From JALOAD01 sp023228995 [NCBI: Candidatus Muiribacterium halophilum] (GTDB lineage: Bacteria > Muiribacteriota > Muiribacteriia > Muiribacteriales): 64,000 nucleotides of DNA. The notes beneath the pieces are model-generated. The model saw only the letters and a list, made by a program, of their open reading frames with translations. It did not search any database and had not been told where the DNA came from. Made by a program: the position numbers and the translations under genes. The stretch spans positions 1-64,000 of the forward strand of contig JALOAD010000002.1 in the NCBI GenBank assembly GCA_023228995.1. Direction: 5' to 3'. This document shows positions 1-9,079 of the stretch, in pieces; position 1 is the first letter of the stretch; each line of letters starts with the position of its first letter.

Positions 1-135
1 TTTTTTTATCATAATAACCTCATTAATATTTCAGATTACTTTTGTCCAAAAAAATAATATTATTTAAAATATAACTTAAAATTAATGAAAAATAAATTAA
101 GAAAGAATTTTGAAAAGAATCAGGGGGATCAAAGA

Positions 136-262
136 ATCTTGGGGTCAAACCTGTGCATAACGCATTGAGGCTTGTAAACCCGTATTAATCCTGAATTTTG
201 GATTTTTTAGCGAATTGTCAGATTTTTTGTTAATTTGGTTGAAATATAGTGATGTTATTGAG
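136..262 (+). repeat. Dispersed repeat R1, long copy A
   Basis: A GGGGTCAAACC/GTGCATAACG core (about 140-166) is followed by roughly 100 bp that recur at 2286-2412 with about three-quarters of positions matching by eye. The shared tail includes GAATTGTCA, ATTTTTTGTTA and TTTGGTTGAAATA. The core alone recurs at 3111-3139 and, inverted, at 22468-22494 and 27605-27632. The rest of 1-434 is AT-rich non-coding sequence in which I recognise no gene. Confidence 0.75.
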
Positions 263-434
263 TTTTAATTATGTTATAATAATTTTAATAAATAATTTTG
301 TTGAATTGAAAATTCACAATTAAGAAAGTCCGATTTAAAGGGTGCAGACCACACCATTACATTTATTATTTTAGTTATTTATGATAGTATTAATATTGAG
401 TTAAATTTTTTAATTATTAAAAGAGGGTTAATTT

Positions 435-1472
435 ATGAGCGATTATATGTTAAGCTCTGAATATATTGACTTCATTAAAAACATCAAAAAAGAAATAATT
501 CATTCCAGACAAAAGGCTGTTAGAAAAGTTAATTCAGAATTAATTATGCTTTATTATTATATTGGTAAAAATATTGTTTTAAAACAAGAGAATTATAAAT
601 GGGGCGATGATTTAATAGGTCAAATTGAAAAAGATTTAAAAGCAGAATTTCCTGATTTAAGTGGTTTTTCAAGAAGAAATTTAAATTATATGAGAATGTT
701 TTATCTCTTTATTCCTAATCAAAAATTTGTGCAGCAGGTTGTTGCACAAATTCCATGGGGGCATATTATAGTTATTTTAACAAAACTAAAAAAATTGGAG
801 GAAGCAGTTTTTTATATTAATGAAACTATTGAAAACTCATGGTCAAGAGTTATTTTAGAGCATCAAATCGAGCTTGATTTGTATTCTAGAAATGGGAAGT
901 TAGTAAGTAATTTTGATAAAACAATTTCAAATGATAATCTAGAGTTGGTTGAGAATAGTTTTAAAGAAAATTATGTTTTTGATTTTTTAAATTTAACGAA
1001 AAAAGCTAAAGAGAAAGATTTAGAAAATGCTTTAATTGAAAATATTACTCATCTCTTAATAGAACTTGGTAAAGGTTTTGCTTTTGTTGGAAGGCAAAAG
1101 AAGATAATTGTAGGCGAACAGGAATTTTTTATTGATTTATTGTTTTATAATTATATTTTGAAAAGATTTGTTGTTATTGAATTAAAGACGGTTGAGTTTT
1201 TGCCAGAGCATTTTGGGCAGATTAGCTTTTATGTAACAGCAGTGGATAAAAATATCAAAGGCATTGATGATAAAGAAACAATTGGACTATTAATTTGTAA
1301 ATCAAAAAATAATACGGTTGTTGAATATGCCTTAGCTAATAATTCTAAACCGTTAGGAGTAGCTGAATATAAATTTAAAGAGATTTCTAAGGATATTAGT
1401 GAATTTTTACCATCTGAAAAAGAGTTGAAAGAAGCAATAGGAAAGAGTGAAGAGGATATTAAAAATAAATAA
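435..1472 (+). CDS. YhcG-like PD-(D/E)XK nuclease domain protein (DUF1016 type)
   Basis: 345 residues, the usual length for the YhcG/DUF1016 family. The N-terminal half has the family's helical domain, with a YYYIGKNI segment and a SRRNLNYMRMFY segment. The C-terminal half shows a PD-(D/E)XK nuclease core: D234 in FFIDLLFYN, then E249-L-K251 in VVIELKT. Family members are predicted nucleases, often found in accessory regions next to restriction or mobile genes. Start chosen at ATG 435 behind a GAGGG-like Shine-Dalgarno. It stands alone between repeats, which suggests acquired DNA. Its cellular role is not known. Family call is firm; activity is inferred from the motif. Confidence 0.85.
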   Translation: MSDYMLSSEYIDFIKNIKKEIIHSRQKAVRKVNSELIMLYYYIGKNIVLKQENYKWGDDLIGQIEKDLKAEFPDLSGFSRRNLNYMRMFYLFIPNQKFVQQVVAQIPWGHIIVILTKLKKLEEAVFYINETIENSWSRVILEHQIELDLYSRNGKLVSNFDKTISNDNLELVENSFKENYVFDFLNLTKKAKEKDLENALIENITHLLIELGKGFAFVGRQKKIIVGEQEFFIDLLFYNYILKRFVVIELKTVEFLPEHFGQISFYVTAVDKNIKGIDDKETIGLLICKSKNNTVVEYALANNSKPLGVAEYKFKEISKDISEFLPSEKELKEAIGKSEEDIKNK

Positions 1473-1570
1473 AATCACGGCTTCAAAACCAGATCCCGGT
1501 CCAGGATAGTAATTATGATAACAAAGTTAAAACTTGATTTCTGAATTGAGGTTTTTGAAGTAACCAATAA

Positions 1571-1600
1571 TTGCCGGTTTATTTGTGAGTATGGTATAAT
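1571..1600 (+). promoter_or_regulatory. Predicted promoter of the HEPN/MNT pair
   Basis: TTGCCG, 18 nt, then TATAAT preceded by TGG (extended -10). Transcription would start almost exactly at the ATG at 1607, and no Shine-Dalgarno lies in front of that ATG, so the message may be leaderless. Confidence 0.55.
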
Positions 1601-1606
1601 TAGTCT

Positions 1607-1993
1607 ATGATAGAAAAAATAAGATATTGGACTGATTTATCTGAATATGATTTTGATACTGCTCTTTTAATGCTGAATGGCGGTAAATATTTATATGTTG
1701 GTTTTATGTGTCATCAAAGTGTTGAAAAAATATTAAAGGCTTATTATATAAAAGAAAAAGAAGGTTAGCCTCCTTTTGTTCATAATTTGATTTTATTAGC
1801 TGAAAAATCTGAAATTTATACAATTTTAAGTGAACAGCAAAAAGATTTACTGGATTTGTTGAATCCATTAAATATTGAAGCAAGATATCCAACATATAAG
1901 GATAAATTGTTTAAATCTTTAACTAAAGAAAAATGTGATTTTTTAATAAAATCAACAAAGGAATTTCTTGAATGGATAAAATCAAAGCTATAG
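1607..1993 (+). pseudogene. HEPN-domain toxin (HepT-like), interrupted by in-frame TAG
   Basis: Reading from ATG 1607 gives a HEPN protein (PF05168 type): an N-terminal WTDLSEYDFDTALLML helix, then FMCHQSVEKILKAYYIKEKEG, and after a TAG at 1766-1768 (codon 54) the same frame continues with PPFVHNLILLAE and an EARYPTY segment to 1993. HEPN toxins are RNases neutralised by MNT nucleotidyltransferases. The partner overlaps its 3' end. A single base change (GAG, CAG or AAG to TAG) would explain the break, since no frameshift is needed. TAG is a normal stop elsewhere in the window (brxL, pglZ), so recoding is unlikely. Probably a recently inactivated toxin. Confidence 0.75.
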
Positions 1994-2271
1994 AAAAGGC
2001 CAGAGAATATGCTAAACTGGTTAAAGAGAAATTTTCTGGATCGGAAGTCTTTTTATTTGGTTCTTTTGTTACTGGAAAATATAATGAAAATAGCGATATT
2101 GACATAGCAGTTATATTAAAGAATTTCTATGGTGATTTTCTTGAACAGGAATTGAATCTGTACAGATTAAGAAGAAATATTGATAATAGAATTGAACCAA
2201 TTTTATTATTGGACGGAAATGATCCATCTGGATTTTTAGAAGAAATCAAAAAAAACGGAGTAAGTCTTTAA
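1972..2271 (+). CDS. MNT-type nucleotidyltransferase (antitoxin of HEPN/MNT pair)
   Basis: 99 residues, a minimal nucleotidyltransferase. The polymerase-beta signature is complete: G30-S31-F followed by D42-I-D44 in NSDIDIAVIL. MntA-type antitoxins add AMP to HEPN toxins and silence them. The ATG overlaps the HEPN reading frame by 22 nt in another frame, with AAGGAA about 8 nt upstream, the usual toxin-first order. With the toxin gene broken upstream, this antitoxin may be an orphan and its translation may no longer be coupled. Family assignment is strong; AMPylating activity is from family knowledge. Confidence 0.85.
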   Translation: MDKIKAIEKAREYAKLVKEKFSGSEVFLFGSFVTGKYNENSDIDIAVILKNFYGDFLEQELNLYRLRRNIDNRIEPILLLDGNDPSGFLEEIKKNGVSL

Positions 2272-2285
2272 TTTATCACATACAA

Positions 2286-2412
2286 AATCTGGGGTCCAAC
2301 CGGTGCATAACGGATTAGAATTTGGAAATCCGCATCAATCCTTAATTTTGATTTTTTTGGTGAATTGTCATATTTTTTGTTAGTTTGGTTGAAATAGATT
2401 GTTATTATTGAG
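2286..2412 (+). repeat. Dispersed repeat R1, long copy B
   Basis: Second long copy of the repeat at 136-262, same orientation, beginning GGGGTCCAACCGGTGCATAACG and sharing the downstream AT-rich tail. Copies A and B flank the YhcG-like gene and the HEPN/MNT pair. The remaining bases up to 2535 hold no gene I can support. Confidence 0.75.
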
Positions 2413-2535
2413 ATTTGAGAGAGTTTACTGTAAATTTTTTTTTAGAATTTAAGATTAACGGAAGCAATTGTTAATGTTGACAGACTTGATTTCTTAAGGT
2501 GGTCTATATTCAAAAGATACAAAAGGAGAGATTGT

Positions 2536-3084
2536 ATGAATCGTGAAAAAGCAATGGTATTATTGAAAAAATATAATAAAAATGAGGCGTTGATCAAACA
2601 TGCTTTATTTGTTGAAGGAGCTATGAAATATTTTGCAGATCGTAAAAATCATGATTCTCAATACTGGGGTATTGTTGGACTTTTGCATGATATTGATTAT
2701 GAATTATATCCTGAAGAACATTGTAAAAAAAGCGAAGAGATACTTAAAAAAGAAGGTGTGTCAGAGGATTTAATACACGCAGTCATATCTCATGGTTGGA
2801 AAATATGTTCTGATGTCGAACCTAAACTTGAGATGGAAAAAGTCCTTTATACAATTGATGAATTAACAGGTTTAATATATGCAGCATCATTAATGCGACC
2901 TGATAAAGATATTAATAATATGGAAGTAAAATCTGTTAAAAAGAAATTTAAATCCAAAGGATTTGCTGCTGGAGTAAATAGAGATATCATACTTGAAGGT
3001 TGTAAAATGATTAATATGGAGATAAATGAAGTAATTGAGTGGACAATAGAAGGAATGAAGCTGGTTGATACTGAAGAGAGGTAA
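2536..3084 (+). CDS. HD-domain phosphohydrolase-like protein
   Basis: 182 residues. Metal-binding HD motif H51-D52 lies in GLLHDIDYE, preceded by H22 in IKHALFVEGAMKYFA and followed by HAVISHGW, the order expected in HDIG/HD superfamily proteins. Such stand-alone HD proteins are metal-dependent phosphohydrolases of mostly unknown substrate. The residues after the core (DELTGLIYAASLMRPDKDI) match the typical C-terminal part of small HD hydrolases. Start at ATG 2536 with AAAGGAGAG upstream. Monocistronic between repeat blocks. The exact substrate cannot be told from sequence. Confidence 0.85.
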   Translation: MNREKAMVLLKKYNKNEALIKHALFVEGAMKYFADRKNHDSQYWGIVGLLHDIDYELYPEEHCKKSEEILKKEGVSEDLIHAVISHGWKICSDVEPKLEMEKVLYTIDELTGLIYAASLMRPDKDINNMEVKSVKKKFKSKGFAAGVNRDIILEGCKMINMEINEVIEWTIEGMKLVDTEER

Positions 3085-3110
3085 TTTCAATATGAGAAAA
3101 ATCATAAAAA

Positions 3111-3139
3111 TCTGGTGGTCAAACCTGTGTATAATGCAT
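3111..3139 (+). repeat. Dispersed repeat R1, short copy
   Basis: TCTGGTGGTCAAACCTGTG then TATAATGCAT: the R1 core without the long tail, immediately after the HD-domain gene. Confidence 0.55.
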
Positions 3140-3311
3140 AAAACAGTGAATGGTGAGATTGTGAGGGAGAAGAATTAGCGTGACTAGGGTCACAATTAGT
3201 ACAGCTTGTCATTTTATGACTTCGCTGATATTAGCGATGCTAAGGCATTTAATTAGTGAATTAGTGAAGTAGTGAGATAGGGTAAAGATAGAAGAATAGA
3301 AAATGTAAATG

Positions 3312-3457
3312 TTTTAAATCTATTTCACAATTTGGCTATTTCGCAATCTCGCAGGTTTTAAATGGTGAATGGTGAAGTGGTGAGATAGTGAGATGGGGAA
3401 AAGATTGTTTTAAATCTATTTCACTATTTGGCTATTTCGCAATCTCGCGGGTTTTAA
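3312..3457 (+). repeat. Dispersed repeat R2, two direct units
   Basis: Two units (3312-3361 and 3407-3457) share TTTTAAATCTATTTCAC, then TTTGGCTATTTCGC and AATCTCGC. Between them runs GTGAATGGTGAAGTGGTGAG-type sequence, which is partly complementary to the units, so each could fold as an imperfect hairpin. A third copy sits at 20237-20353. Apart from this block, 3085-3560 shows no gene. Confidence 0.75.
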
Positions 3458-3560
3458 AAAGTTTAGAAGTGACTTGTATTTTTTTTTATAGGTAGATTTT
3501 CTCTGAAAAATATCGTATATTTATATATAGAAATAATAAAAGCAAAATGGAGTATACAGT

Positions 3561-4601
3561 ATGATTAAAAAATTATCTTTAGGGCTTATTCTAGCTTTAG
3601 GTTTTTCAGTAACAACACCTGCTATGGATATAAATTCACTTGATGGTGGATATTATATTTTAAAAAACAAAGAAGCGGGAGACTATACATTTCAAAAAAA
3701 TATCAGATTAACAAAAGAAAACTCAAACAGAAATTTTTCTTCCCAAATAAAATACAAAGTAGAATCAGACAAAAGAACAGAATTATCAGCTTTTGAATTT
3801 GTAGAAATGGATGGAGAAACTTACGCAAGTTACAAAGAAGGAGAAAACACCGCAATATATATAGTTGCCGAAAAGACAGATTTTGCATTAACATTAGTAA
3901 ATATAGATGATAAAAATGAAATAATAAAAATCGTATTAGATAAAGAATACAATAATTATGAATATGACAAATATTATGAAAATGTAAAACATTTAAAAGA
4001 TGACGAATTAAAAAGAAAATTACATGATTTAATAGATAATCAGATTGATTTAGGATACAGAGCAGCAAGATATTTGTTTTTTTCAGAGCTTGATAATGAA
4101 GATGGAATAGTTACATGTGTTTATACAGCAAAAGAAGTAAAAACAAAAGGAATACCAAATGGTTCTATGAATTGTGAACATTCTTGGCCACAAAGTCAAT
4201 TTGGAGAACAGAGCAAAGATACCAAAAAAGACGATGTACATCATTTATTTCCAACAGATTCAAGAGCTAATTCTAAAAGAGGACATGTTCCTTTAAGAAA
4301 TGTTGAAAGTGCAACATGGAGTGATGGTGGAAGCGAATACGGAATCGGAGAATTAGGAGATGATGTATTTGAACCAAGAGATGATCACAAAGGTGATGTT
4401 GCAAGAGCATTATTTTATTTTTCTGTAAGATATAATATGCCAATAGACGAAAAACAAGAACAAACTTTCAGAGAATGGGTAGAATTAGATCCAGTAAGTG
4501 AAAAAGAAATAAGAAGAAATGCAGGAATAGAATCAGCACAGAAAAATAGAAATCCATTTATAGATAGACCAGATTTTATAAGTAAAATCTCTGATTTTTA
4601 A
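3561..4601 (+). CDS. Exported endonuclease I family nuclease
   Basis: 346 residues with a Sec signal peptide (MIKKLSLGLILALGFSVTTPA). Residues ~20-140 are a family-unknown N-terminal region. The C-terminal ~200 residues are an endonuclease I (EndA/Bsn, PF04231) domain: NCEHSWPQS with H207, then DVHHLFPTDSRANSKRG, GDVARALFYFSVRY and NRNPFID. These enzymes degrade nucleic acid outside the cell or in the periplasm, usually for scavenging. TGGAG lies 5' of ATG 3561. Coding bases are strongly A-rich with A-ending codons, in contrast to the T-rich gene that follows, which hints at different origins. Function is confident from motifs. Confidence 0.9.
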   Translation: MIKKLSLGLILALGFSVTTPAMDINSLDGGYYILKNKEAGDYTFQKNIRLTKENSNRNFSSQIKYKVESDKRTELSAFEFVEMDGETYASYKEGENTAIYIVAEKTDFALTLVNIDDKNEIIKIVLDKEYNNYEYDKYYENVKHLKDDELKRKLHDLIDNQIDLGYRAARYLFFSELDNEDGIVTCVYTAKEVKTKGIPNGSMNCEHSWPQSQFGEQSKDTKKDDVHHLFPTDSRANSKRGHVPLRNVESATWSDGGSEYGIGELGDDVFEPRDDHKGDVARALFYFSVRYNMPIDEKQEQTFREWVELDPVSEKEIRRNAGIESAQKNRNPFIDRPDFISKISDF

Positions 4602-4662
4602 TTGTTGAGTCCTGATTTGGGGTCAGGTTGTAAAAGAGGACAACAAAGGTTATATTTTTATT

Positions 4663-6705
4663 ATGAATTTTGTAGATGAGTTTTATGATTTTTATAAACC
4701 GGATAATTTTTTGGTTACTCTTGCTGTTTCTGAGATTTGTAATATAAAATGTAAATTTTGTTATCATTTTCCTGATTCTTATGATGTTGATGGTTATAAT
4801 AGATTTTATCATGAAAAATCTAAAAAATTCTTGAAATTTTCTGATTTTGTTGATTTTTTTGATAATATTGATGTTTTAATTGATGAGATTGCTTTATCAG
4901 GTTATGGTGAACCTTTATTGAATCCTGAGTTTTTGGATATTTTTGAATATATTGTTAATAATAATCGTGGTCGTATTAAGAGAATTTTTTTGCCTACTAA
5001 TGGTGTTCTTATGTGTAATGATATGGCTGAAAAAATTATTAATATTATTTCTAATTCAGATATTAAGATTCAAGTTCTTTTTTCTATTAATGCTGCAAGT
5101 CCTGAAGTTTATAAAGATGTTTGTTGTGAAGATTTTTATGATATTGTTGTTAAAAATGCTGAAGATTTTATTAGATTAACTGATAAATATAAAATTACAT
5201 CTCAGATTTATTCTTCTGTTCAAATGGTTATTGTTAAAGAAAATATGCATGAAACTGAGATTTTTCTTGATAAGTGGCAAAGTTTTTTTAAAGATAATAA
5301 TTTGAATTTTGGTGTTGAAAAAGCTTGTACTTGTGGTGAAACTATTGTTGGTAATAGTGTTGAACATTCTATTGCTTTTGTTATGGCGATTTTAGGAGAT
5401 CAAAAAGATTCTTCAATTACTTTTGATAATTCGCTTAAAAACCTTGAATTTTCTCAAAAAGTTCTTACTCTTGATGATACTACTAGACTTAATGAAAATC
5501 ATATGGAAATAAAAAGTTATATTAAAAGAAAACCTTGTTCAGCTTTGTGGAGAAGTCCGGTTATTATGACAAATGGTGATTTATGTATTTGTACAAGAGA
5601 TCTTCTTGGTGAGTTTCCTTATGGTAATATCAGGAATAATAAGTTTTCTGAAGTTTTCTGGAGCGAAAAGGCGAATTCATGGAGAAAAAATCAGCTTTCT
5701 GGAGATTTTAATTGTCCTTCTATTTGTTTCTATTGTCAAGGTTTTGAAGGTCTTCCTGTTAGTAATAATCAGTTAGATGAATTCTGTTTAAAATTTGATG
5801 GTAAATTAGCTTTTAATCTTTTTAAAAAACGTATGAATGGGAAGTCTGTTTTTAATGCTATGAAATTGCGTGTAGATGAGCATATTTTGGAGGATAAACT
5901 TAAAGAAATTCTTGAAGTTGAAAGAAATAATTATTTTATTGTTAAAGAATTTATTAGTTTGCAAGATTATTCTTTTATTTTGCATGAAAAGGATAAAAAG
6001 TACAATTTTAAAACTTTTGAAAGTATATTACCTTGTGGATATTTATTTGAGAATTTTATTGTTAAAAATAATAAGTTGTTTTGTGGTTGCGATAAAATAA
6101 ATATTGATTGTAATGAGTATAAAAATGCTTTAAAAGATGTGTTAAATGGTAATTGGAGTAATATGCCGAAAATTTGTATTGAATGCTATGAAAAATCATC
6201 AATTTCAAATGATTTTGCTGTTAGTAATATTAAAAATTTGAATAAATTTTATTATCAGTTGAGTATTCAGAAAGAGTTTTTTGAAAGATCTTTACCTGAT
6301 TTTAATCATATTGAATTTAATGATGATTTTAAAAATAAAGATATTTCAAAATACAAAGATTGTATAATTAGAATGATTGATAAATATTCAGATAATTTAG
6401 TGAAATTAAATGAAATTTTTGAATTTGTAAAAGACAATGATGAAATAATGATTTTATCAAGATTAGCTAAATTATTTTTGTATAATATGAATTTATCAGA
6501 AAGTATTGAAACTCTTGACATTATATACAAATTATATCCAAGTGAATATTTCAAATTTTGTTTAGATTTAATTAAAAAGATTAATAATAATGAGAGAATT
6601 ATATTTATAGTTAATGAAAATTTCCGTAAACCTGAAAAAATATTTGAGCTTTTATTTTATATTGAAAGATATGCAAAAATGCAGGATAAATGGGTTTGGG
6701 AATGA
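4663..6705 (+). CDS. Radical SAM/SPASM protein, paralogue 1
   Basis: 680 residues. Radical SAM cluster C26-x3-C30-x2-C33 (EICNIKCKFCYH), then a SAM-binding GE motif in LSGYGEPLLNPEF. A SPASM domain follows: C292 in KPCSALW, C308/C310 in LCICTRD, and C351-x3-C355-x2-C358. A second Cys-rich segment starts near C458 (LPCGYLF, FCGCDK, CIECYE), so further Fe-S binding is possible. The C-terminal ~150 residues are helical and TPR-like. SPASM enzymes commonly modify peptides or proteins. It begins a tight operon with a paralogue, a TPR protein and an Asn-synthetase-like ligase. No precursor peptide was found. Substrate unknown. Confidence 0.88.
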   Translation: MNFVDEFYDFYKPDNFLVTLAVSEICNIKCKFCYHFPDSYDVDGYNRFYHEKSKKFLKFSDFVDFFDNIDVLIDEIALSGYGEPLLNPEFLDIFEYIVNNNRGRIKRIFLPTNGVLMCNDMAEKIINIISNSDIKIQVLFSINAASPEVYKDVCCEDFYDIVVKNAEDFIRLTDKYKITSQIYSSVQMVIVKENMHETEIFLDKWQSFFKDNNLNFGVEKACTCGETIVGNSVEHSIAFVMAILGDQKDSSITFDNSLKNLEFSQKVLTLDDTTRLNENHMEIKSYIKRKPCSALWRSPVIMTNGDLCICTRDLLGEFPYGNIRNNKFSEVFWSEKANSWRKNQLSGDFNCPSICFYCQGFEGLPVSNNQLDEFCLKFDGKLAFNLFKKRMNGKSVFNAMKLRVDEHILEDKLKEILEVERNNYFIVKEFISLQDYSFILHEKDKKYNFKTFESILPCGYLFENFIVKNNKLFCGCDKINIDCNEYKNALKDVLNGNWSNMPKICIECYEKSSISNDFAVSNIKNLNKFYYQLSIQKEFFERSLPDFNHIEFNDDFKNKDISKYKDCIIRMIDKYSDNLVKLNEIFEFVKDNDEIMILSRLAKLFLYNMNLSESIETLDIIYKLYPSEYFKFCLDLIKKINNNERIIFIVNENFRKPEKIFELLFYIERYAKMQDKWVWE

Positions 6706-8681
6706 AGAAATTTCCTTATGAAATGTCAATAATTGTAGGAATTTCTGATAAATGTAATCTTTCTTGTATTTATTGTCCTCAAAATGAAATTGTTTATGGT
6801 TTAAAAGTAAAAAGAAGTAATAAATCTGAATATTCAAGGTTTTTAAGCTTAAATGATTTTAAACTTTGTATAAATAATATTGATATTATGCTTGATGAAT
6901 TAAATTTTGCAGGATTTGGTGAACCAATGCTTAATCCTGAATTTGTAGATATATTTGAGTATTGTGTAGTTGAAAAAATTGTGAGTAATACTGTTTATAT
7001 ATATTCAAATGCAACAATGTTAAATTCTACAATTATTGATAAATTGGTAAAAATATTAAAGAGAAAAAATCAAAGTATAGAAGTTGTATTTGTTTTTTCA
7101 ATTGGAGCATATAATAGAGAAAGTTATAAAAAATTAAAAAAAATTGATTATTTTGATGAAGTTTTATCAAATGTAAAAGAATTTTATATAAGATTAAATG
7201 AAGAAAATTTATTTGAATCAGTTTTTTGTAGTGTACAAATTATTGCAGTTGAAGAAAATGTTGAAGAAATCCATGGGTTTATTGATTTCTGGAAAACTTT
7301 TTACTCTAAAAATAATATTAAATTTTGCCATGAAACTTATGCAGGTGAAAAATTATCATCAAAAACTCCAGCTGGTATTGATGTAATTGAAGCTATGATT
7401 CCTGATCAGAAGAAAAGTAATGAACTTTATAAATGTATTATTAATAAAATTGATTTTGAAGAAAGTGAAATAGTTGAAAAAAGTATTGTTTACAAAAATC
7501 ATTTTACCAAAAAAGATAATACTGATAGAAAGCCTTGTTCTGCTTTATGGAAACAACCTTATTTAGCTTCATCTGGAAATTTAGTAATGTGTTGTAGAGA
7601 TATTGAAGAAACTGGATTTTATGGAAGTCTTAAGGATAATCTATTATCAGAACTATATTACAGTGAAAATGCCGAAAAAATCAGGAAAAATCATATTTTA
7701 GGTAAATTTGATAATCCGTATTTATGTCTTGATTGTTCTGGATTTGAGATGAAAACACTTGATTTAAATGAGTTTAAAGAACATTTCAAAAAAACAGAGA
7801 ATGAATATATTTTTAATTTATATAAAAAAAGATTAAAATATGGTTATATACTTGATTTTAGTGAGATTTTATTTGAGGATAAAAACTGTGAAATATTAGA
7901 ATCTGATAATATAAAAATTCCAATTTATGCTGGAAATACAAATGTGAAAAAAGATTATATAATTGAAATTTCAGATTATTCCACTCCGTTTGAAAATGTT
8001 GATAATACTTTATTACCTTGCAGATTCTGGTTTGATTTCTTAAAAGTTAAATCAACTGGAGAATGGACTGGTTGTAGATGTGTTGATATTGATTTAAATA
8101 ATATAAAAGATAATTTATCCGATATATTTTCGGGTGATTATTCAAGCTTGCCATTAAAATGCAGAGAATGTATTTATAGAATATTACCGACAAGAGAAAT
8201 TTTTTTGAAATATAGTGATTATTTATCTCCTTATTGGCAGGATATGCTTTATATACCAGAGTTTTTATCAAGAAATACACCTGATCTTAATAATTCAGAT
8301 TTTAAAGATATAATGTCTGGAAAAGGCGGAAGTTTTAGAAATGTTATTATTGATATAATCAAAAAATACAGTGATTCAATCAATACTATGAATAATATAA
8401 CTGAAATGTTTAAAAACTGTAGAGATCCATATTTGAATATGCTTATAGTAAGAAATCTGCTTTATTTAGAAAATGATAAAACTGCATTAAAATATTTACA
8501 TAAAGTTTTTAATTCAAATGAAAATTTTTATTTTAAGAAAAATCTTTCAATACTTAATTCAATAGTAAAAAATGAATTAATAGAAGTTAATGATTTTAGT
8601 GATTCAACTGATAATGAAAAAGTTTTTGAATTAACAGGAGCATTAAGATATTGTGCGTGGAAAAAAGGATTAATTAAATGA
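6702..8681 (+). CDS. Radical SAM/SPASM protein, paralogue 2
   Basis: About 660 residues, same architecture as the upstream gene: C-x3-C-x2-C in DKCNLSCIYCPQ, FAGFGEPMLNPEF, SPASM cysteines in RKPCSALWKQP, VMCCRDI and CLDCSGFE, then a second Cys group (LLPCRFW, GCRCVDI, KCRECIY) and a helical C-terminus. Start taken at ATG 6702, which gives an ATGA overlap with the upstream stop. ATG 6690 is an in-frame alternative with AGGA only 3 nt away. Two diverged paralogues kept side by side suggest they act on different positions or as a heteromer (inference). Confidence 0.88.
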   Translation: MKKFPYEMSIIVGISDKCNLSCIYCPQNEIVYGLKVKRSNKSEYSRFLSLNDFKLCINNIDIMLDELNFAGFGEPMLNPEFVDIFEYCVVEKIVSNTVYIYSNATMLNSTIIDKLVKILKRKNQSIEVVFVFSIGAYNRESYKKLKKIDYFDEVLSNVKEFYIRLNEENLFESVFCSVQIIAVEENVEEIHGFIDFWKTFYSKNNIKFCHETYAGEKLSSKTPAGIDVIEAMIPDQKKSNELYKCIINKIDFEESEIVEKSIVYKNHFTKKDNTDRKPCSALWKQPYLASSGNLVMCCRDIEETGFYGSLKDNLLSELYYSENAEKIRKNHILGKFDNPYLCLDCSGFEMKTLDLNEFKEHFKKTENEYIFNLYKKRLKYGYILDFSEILFEDKNCEILESDNIKIPIYAGNTNVKKDYIIEISDYSTPFENVDNTLLPCRFWFDFLKVKSTGEWTGCRCVDIDLNNIKDNLSDIFSGDYSSLPLKCRECIYRILPTREIFLKYSDYLSPYWQDMLYIPEFLSRNTPDLNNSDFKDIMSGKGGSFRNVIIDIIKKYSDSINTMNNITEMFKNCRDPYLNMLIVRNLLYLENDKTALKYLHKVFNSNENFYFKKNLSILNSIVKNELIEVNDFSDSTDNEKVFELTGALRYCAWKKGLIK

Positions 8682-9049
8682 GATTTTTAAATGATAATGA
8701 AAAAAAATCAATTTTAAATATTAAAAAATCCAGTTTAAACAAAGCATTATCATTATTTTTTATTTATAAATTAAAAAAACAACCTTGTTTTGAAAATAAT
8801 ATTAGAATTGGAATTTTATATAGAGAAATTAGAGATTATAAAAAATCATGTGAAATGTTTGAAATATTAATTAAAGAAAATACACAACAAAATTCGCAAC
8901 AAATTATAAAATTATGCACAGAATATATTATTACTTTAAAAGATAAAGGTGATTTTAATAAAGCAATACAAATCTTTGAAAAATTTATAAAAAAAACTGA
9001 TGATAAAATATTAAAAAATACAATTGAATTTATAAAAAAAAATCTTTGA
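8678..9049 (+). CDS. Small TPR-like helical protein
   Basis: 123 residues with an ATGA overlap to the second radical SAM gene. Two TPR-like helix pairs are visible: NIRIGILYREIRDYKKSCEM and ITLKDKGDFNKAIQIFEKF. It has no signal peptide or membrane segment. By context it may be a scaffold or substrate-binding partner of the radical SAM enzymes. It resembles the TPR-like tails of those two proteins, so it might be a detached piece of such a tail. No enzymatic motif is present. Confidence 0.7.
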   Translation: MRFLNDNEKKSILNIKKSSLNKALSLFFIYKLKKQPCFENNIRIGILYREIRDYKKSCEMFEILIKENTQQNSQQIIKLCTEYIITLKDKGDFNKAIQIFEKFIKKTDDKILKNTIEFIKKNL

Positions 9050-9079
9050 TAGTTAATAGAATTAAAAAGAAGGTTGTAA

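Noticed and set aside
1607-1993. TAG recoding in the HEPN gene
   Set aside because: TAG ends brxL, pglZ and the HAAS/DUF4097 gene normally, so a single nonsense mutation is simpler.
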